A stretch of DNA of 64,000 nucleotides from an uncultured Flavobacterium sp. GTDB lineage: Bacteria; Bacteroidota; Bacteroidia; Flavobacteriales; Flavobacteriaceae. The notes under the pieces were generated by a model that saw nothing but the letters and a program-made list of their open reading frames with translations, had not been told where the DNA came from and searched no databases. Within the stretch, counting starts at the first letter, position 1. Each line of letters starts with the position of its first letter. This document shows positions 61,540 to 64,000 of the stretch, piece by piece. The translations under genes and the position numbers were made by a program. The stretch is from NCBI RefSeq assembly GCF_963422545.1, contig NZ_OY730234.1, forward strand, positions 52,145 to 116,144, in the 5' to 3' direction.

Positions 61540-62038
61540 TTGAAACAAATTTTAAATAACTTAAATAAGTTAGCCAAAGATAAGCATATCGAAAACAAAA
61601 AGTATTTTGATAAGCTGAAAAAGAAACAGCCTAAGAATTTAGATTACGTGATGCAGGATTTGCATGATGCTGAATTTAAGAAAACAGATTGTTTACAATG
61701 TGCCAATTGCTGTAAAACAACCGGGGCCGTTGTTTACTTTGGCGGATATCGAAAAGAATTTCAAAATCTTTCAAGCAAAAGCCACAGCAATTTATCGAAC
61801 AATACCTTCGAATTGACGAAGATAAAGATTATGTTTTAAAAAGTGTTCCCTGTACTTTTTCTGGATAATGAGAATTATTGCATGATTTATGATGTTCGTC
61901 CAAAAGCATGTAGAGAATTTCCGCATACAGATCGAAAGAAATTTCATCAAATTGCTGATCTTACCTTAAAAAATGTAGCTATTTGTCCGGCAGCATATAA
62001 TATAGTTTGAAGAAATGAAAAAGAAACTTCCTTTATAA
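61540..62038 (+). pseudogene. YkgJ-type cysteine cluster protein with several frameshifts
   Basis: The first part has KKKQPKNLDYVMQDLHDAEF and CLQCANCCKTTG (CxxCxxCC cluster). Reading on through shifts gives KPQQFIEQYLRIDEDKDYVL, SVPCTFLDNENYCMIYDVRP, KACREFPHTDRKKFHQIADL and VAICPAAYNIVEEMKKKLPL, the full family pattern. Extra bases occur in the GGGG run near 61723, in AAAA near 61755, in TTTTT near 61858 and in TTT near 62007. Removing four bases yields 164 residues. The start at TTG 61540 is doubtful; an ATG may have been lost. Confidence 0.8.
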
Positions 62039-62162
62039 GGCCTAAAATTTTTGTAATTGTTTTTTAGAAGCAAAAACTTTTTTACTTTTTTAAATGTATT
62101 TTTGATTCCGAGGAATGAAAGAATGTCGTTATAATAATTAATACAAGATAACTGAAAAAATC

Positions 62163-63414
62163 TGAATTTAGAATATTTCATAGCCAAAATGACTAATTAC
62201 TGCAAAAGATTATAAAAGCAGTATTTTCTTCGCCTATTATAAAAATTGCTATTTCGGCCAATTGCAATTGGTATTATTATGATGCTGGTTTCGGTTGCTA
62301 CCGGAATCGGATTGCAGCAAAAAAATACGAGATAAGGTTTCTTCTGCTTTCAATGGTCAGGTTATCATTTCAAATTATGATAATAATAATTCGGAAGTAA
62401 CTTTGATGCCAATTTCTAAAAAACAAGACTTTTATCCCAATTTCAAAATCAGTTCCCGAAGTAAAACATATTCAGGCAAATCGCCAGTAAAGCAGGAATC
62501 ATTAGAACCGAAAATGCTTTTGAAGGAATTATTTTCAAAGGAGTAGGAGCAGATTATGATTGGAATAATATAAAAGAATATCTTATTGAAGGAAAGTTGC
62601 CAAACTTTTCACAGACATTAAACGAAGAAGTGATAATTTCCAGATTTCTTGCTGACAGGCTTAATTTAAAACTAGGCGATAGTTTTAATACCTTTTTTTG
62701 TAAAAGAAGAACAAGGTAAAATTGCCAAATAGCCGCCGATTTAAAATTGCCGGTATTTTTAATTCAGGGTTTCAGGATTTTGATGCTACCTATATAATAG
62801 GAGATATTTCGTCATATACAAAAAATTAATAAATGGGGTCCGGATCAAGTTGGTGCATTTGAAGTTTTTGTAAATGATTTTGATAATATTAAAAAAGCAG
62901 GTAATCAAATTTATGAGCAAACGCCATCAAGTTTAGATACCAAAACTATAATTGAGAAATACAGTTATATTTTTGATTGGCTTCATCTCTTCGATTTTAA
63001 TATAATAGTTATTCTGGCGGTCATGATTTTAGTTGCTACTATAAATATGGTAGTGGCGCTGTTGGTTCTTATTTTTGGAACGCACACTACATGATCGGAA
63101 TTTTAAAAGCAATGGGGGCAAATAATTGGACTGTTCGTAAAATATTCCTCTATAATGCTTTTTTATTTAATTATGCGTGGATTGTTTTGGGGCAACCTAA
63201 TAGGTATATCGCTGTTTGTTGATCCAGCAGCAATTTGGTATAATTGCGCTTAACCCTGAAAATTACTACGTCAATCAGGCGCCAGTGTATTTAAATTGGG
63301 GGTTACGTAGCCTTGCTGAATTTACTAACAGTAACGGTTTGCTTTTTAGTACTGCTAATTCCGTCCTATATTATAACCAAGATTTCTCCAGTCAAAGCAA
63401 TTCGTTTCGATTAG
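62163..63414 (+). pseudogene. FtsX/LolE-like ABC transporter permease with many frameshifts
   Basis: Pieced across frames the product reads NLEYFIAKR, ITAKDYKSS, IKIAISA, MMLVSVATGIGLQQKIRDKV, AFNGQVIISNYDNNNSEVTL, GADYDWNNIKEYLIEGKLPN, VIISRFLADRLNLKLGDSFN, IIVILAVMILVATINMVVAL, MIGILKAMGANNWTVRKIFL and VKAIRFD. That is the layout of lipoprotein-sorting or MacB-type permeases: one N-terminal helix, a large periplasmic domain and three C-terminal helices. At least eight single-base shifts are needed. The start is approximate. Its partner ATPase is not in the window. Confidence 0.75.
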
Positions 63415-63431
63415 TTTTCAAACACATTATA

Positions 63432-63465
63432 CAACCTGACAGGTTTTTAAAACCTGTTCGGGTTT
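63432..63465 (+). terminator. Damaged copy of the CCCGACAG hairpin
   Basis: ACCTGACAGGTTTT pairs imperfectly with AAAACCTGTTCGGGT. It lies 18 bases after the permease stop and is the fourth copy of the terminator repeat, with one base change and one inserted base. Confidence 0.65.
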
Positions 63466-63581
63466 ATTTTTGAGACCCATATATAAGGAGAAGTCTGTAC
63501 TATAATATGAAGAGCAGTTTTTGTCCGGCTGAGCGAAGTCGAAGCAATTTTAAGATTTGGAATTTAAATTAGGAGCTTAAT

Positions 63582-63646
63582 CCCGCTATTCGCTTCAATC
63601 TTTTGCTTTTTTCTTTAAAAAGCAAAAGATTGAAGCGAATAGCGGG
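63582..63646. repeat. 29-bp inverted repeat CCCGCTATTCGCTTCAATC
   Basis: The arms 63582-63610 and 63618-63646 are exact complements with a loop of about 7 bases. The AGCGAATAGCGGG end is the signature of a repeat found widely in Flavobacterium intergenic DNA. Confidence 0.9.
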
Positions 63647-63920
63647 GCTGGGGCAGTAGTTTTCAAAAGAAGCTCAGCTATAAAAGAGAAGAAAACGCCT
63701 AAAAAATAAAACTTCTGCGTCTTTGCGCCTTTGCGAGATTAAGAAAAAACAGAGTAAAATAGGGGAAAAAGCAAACTTTGCGCCTTAGTGCCTTGGTGGC
63801 AAACCAGGCAAAAACAGGTAAAACCAGCGCAAAGACCACAAAGGAGTATAAAGCTTTAAAAAACTTCAGGTTGTAAAAAACGCAAAAACCAGCGAGTTAT
63901 AAAAAAGATTAAAAATAGTT
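63647..63920. other. Repeat-rich spacer before the rRNA promoter
   Basis: It contains TTTGCGCCTTTGCGAGATTA and TTTGCGCCTTAGTGCCTTGG repeats (63715-63800). No gene is seen. Confidence 0.5.
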
Positions 63921-63931
63921 CAGAAAAGTCA

Positions 63932-63961
63932 TTGTTTAACCGAATGAAGTGCCTACTTTTG
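63932..63961 (+). promoter_or_regulatory. Probable rRNA operon promoter
   Basis: TTG at 63932-63934 and TACTTTTG at 63954-63961 (exact TAnnTTTG) are 19 bases apart. The downstream text (CACCCCGCAAC..., GTTCACTGAGAGACTGACA) resembles the leader before 16S rRNA genes in Flavobacterium, with small changes. The window ends before any rRNA sequence. Confidence 0.6.
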
Positions 63962-64000
63962 CACCCCGCAACAACGGCGACGTTCACTGAGAGACTGACA

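Noticed and set aside
61966..62187. 73-residue minus-strand frame
   Set aside because: It is antisense to the YkgJ-type gene end and the permease start, with no family similarity.
1..64000. tRNA genes
   Set aside because: I looked for cloverleaf arms and GTTCGAATC-like T-loops in the gaps and found none that I could support.

Overview
This is an AT-rich chromosomal window from a member of the Bacteroidota, almost certainly a Flavobacterium or a close relative. The evidence is threefold. Promoters carry the Bacteroidota -7 box TAnnTTTG, with a TTG-type -33 box where one is visible. The gene content is typically flavobacterial: DUF3857 transglutaminase-like proteins, the DUF1800/DUF1501 pair, a TonB-ExbB-ExbD-ExbD operon and a kynurenine route to NAD. 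The intergenic spaces are full of the dispersed hairpin repeats common in these genomes. The window appears to end at a contig edge: the last 70 bases carry a strong promoter of the type that precedes 16S rRNA operons.

Layout. 0-5 kb: a cut-off secreted protein, two small DUF proteins, aspartate kinase, a GNAT enzyme, fructose-1,6-bisphosphatase and a TerB-like protein. 5-8.6 kb: HupE/UreJ-like membrane protein, dCMP deaminase and S41 protease, closely packed, then small proteins. 8.7-10.2 kb (minus): flavoprotein, small membrane protein, MarC. 10.6-15.2 kb: DUF3109 protein and class Ia ribonucleotide reductase (nrdB, nrdA). 15.3-16.2 kb: a small accessory patch with two tiny ORFs and a membrane protein. 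16.5-19 kb: DUF1800/DUF1501 pair. 19.3-23.6 kb: an aromatic amino acid operon (prephenate dehydratase, aminotransferase, prephenate dehydrogenase, DAHP synthase/chorismate mutase) preceded by an unannotated Phe/Tyr-rich leader peptide and attenuator. 23.9-35.4 kb: rsgA, a broken four-helix-bundle gene, dtd, four tandem DUF3857 genes, a MazG-like enzyme and aroA. 35.8-41 kb: queA, kynU, a glycine-zipper lipoprotein and an orphan 603-aa protein. 41.4-49.8 kb: penicillin acylase, two serine hydrolases with an NTF2-like protein, an AraC regulator and a GNAT. 50-53 kb: kynurenine 3-monooxygenase (frameshifted) and a HerA-like ATPase. 53.6-59.4 kb: exbB-exbD-exbD-tonB with a PstS-like lipoprotein and a TPR protein (frameshifted). 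59.5-64 kb: queE, then four genes broken by many single-base indels.

How the genes connect. DAHP synthase/chorismate mutase, aroA, prephenate dehydratase, prephenate dehydrogenase and the aminotransferase cover much of Phe/Tyr synthesis. The leader in front of prephenate dehydratase suggests this operon is read through only when charged Phe/Tyr tRNA is scarce. KynU and Kmo belong to NAD synthesis from tryptophan, and the two genes share a 23-base promoter-region motif although they lie 13 kb apart. QueA and QueE act in queuosine synthesis. The TonB operon powers outer-membrane uptake.

The most notable signals are the attenuator at 19.37-19.52 kb, a hairpin repeat family whose arms co-vary between copies, the tandem DUF3857 array in which three members lost the catalytic residues, the orphan 603-aa protein, and a steep rise in frameshifts toward the end of the window that looks more like sequence quality than biology.
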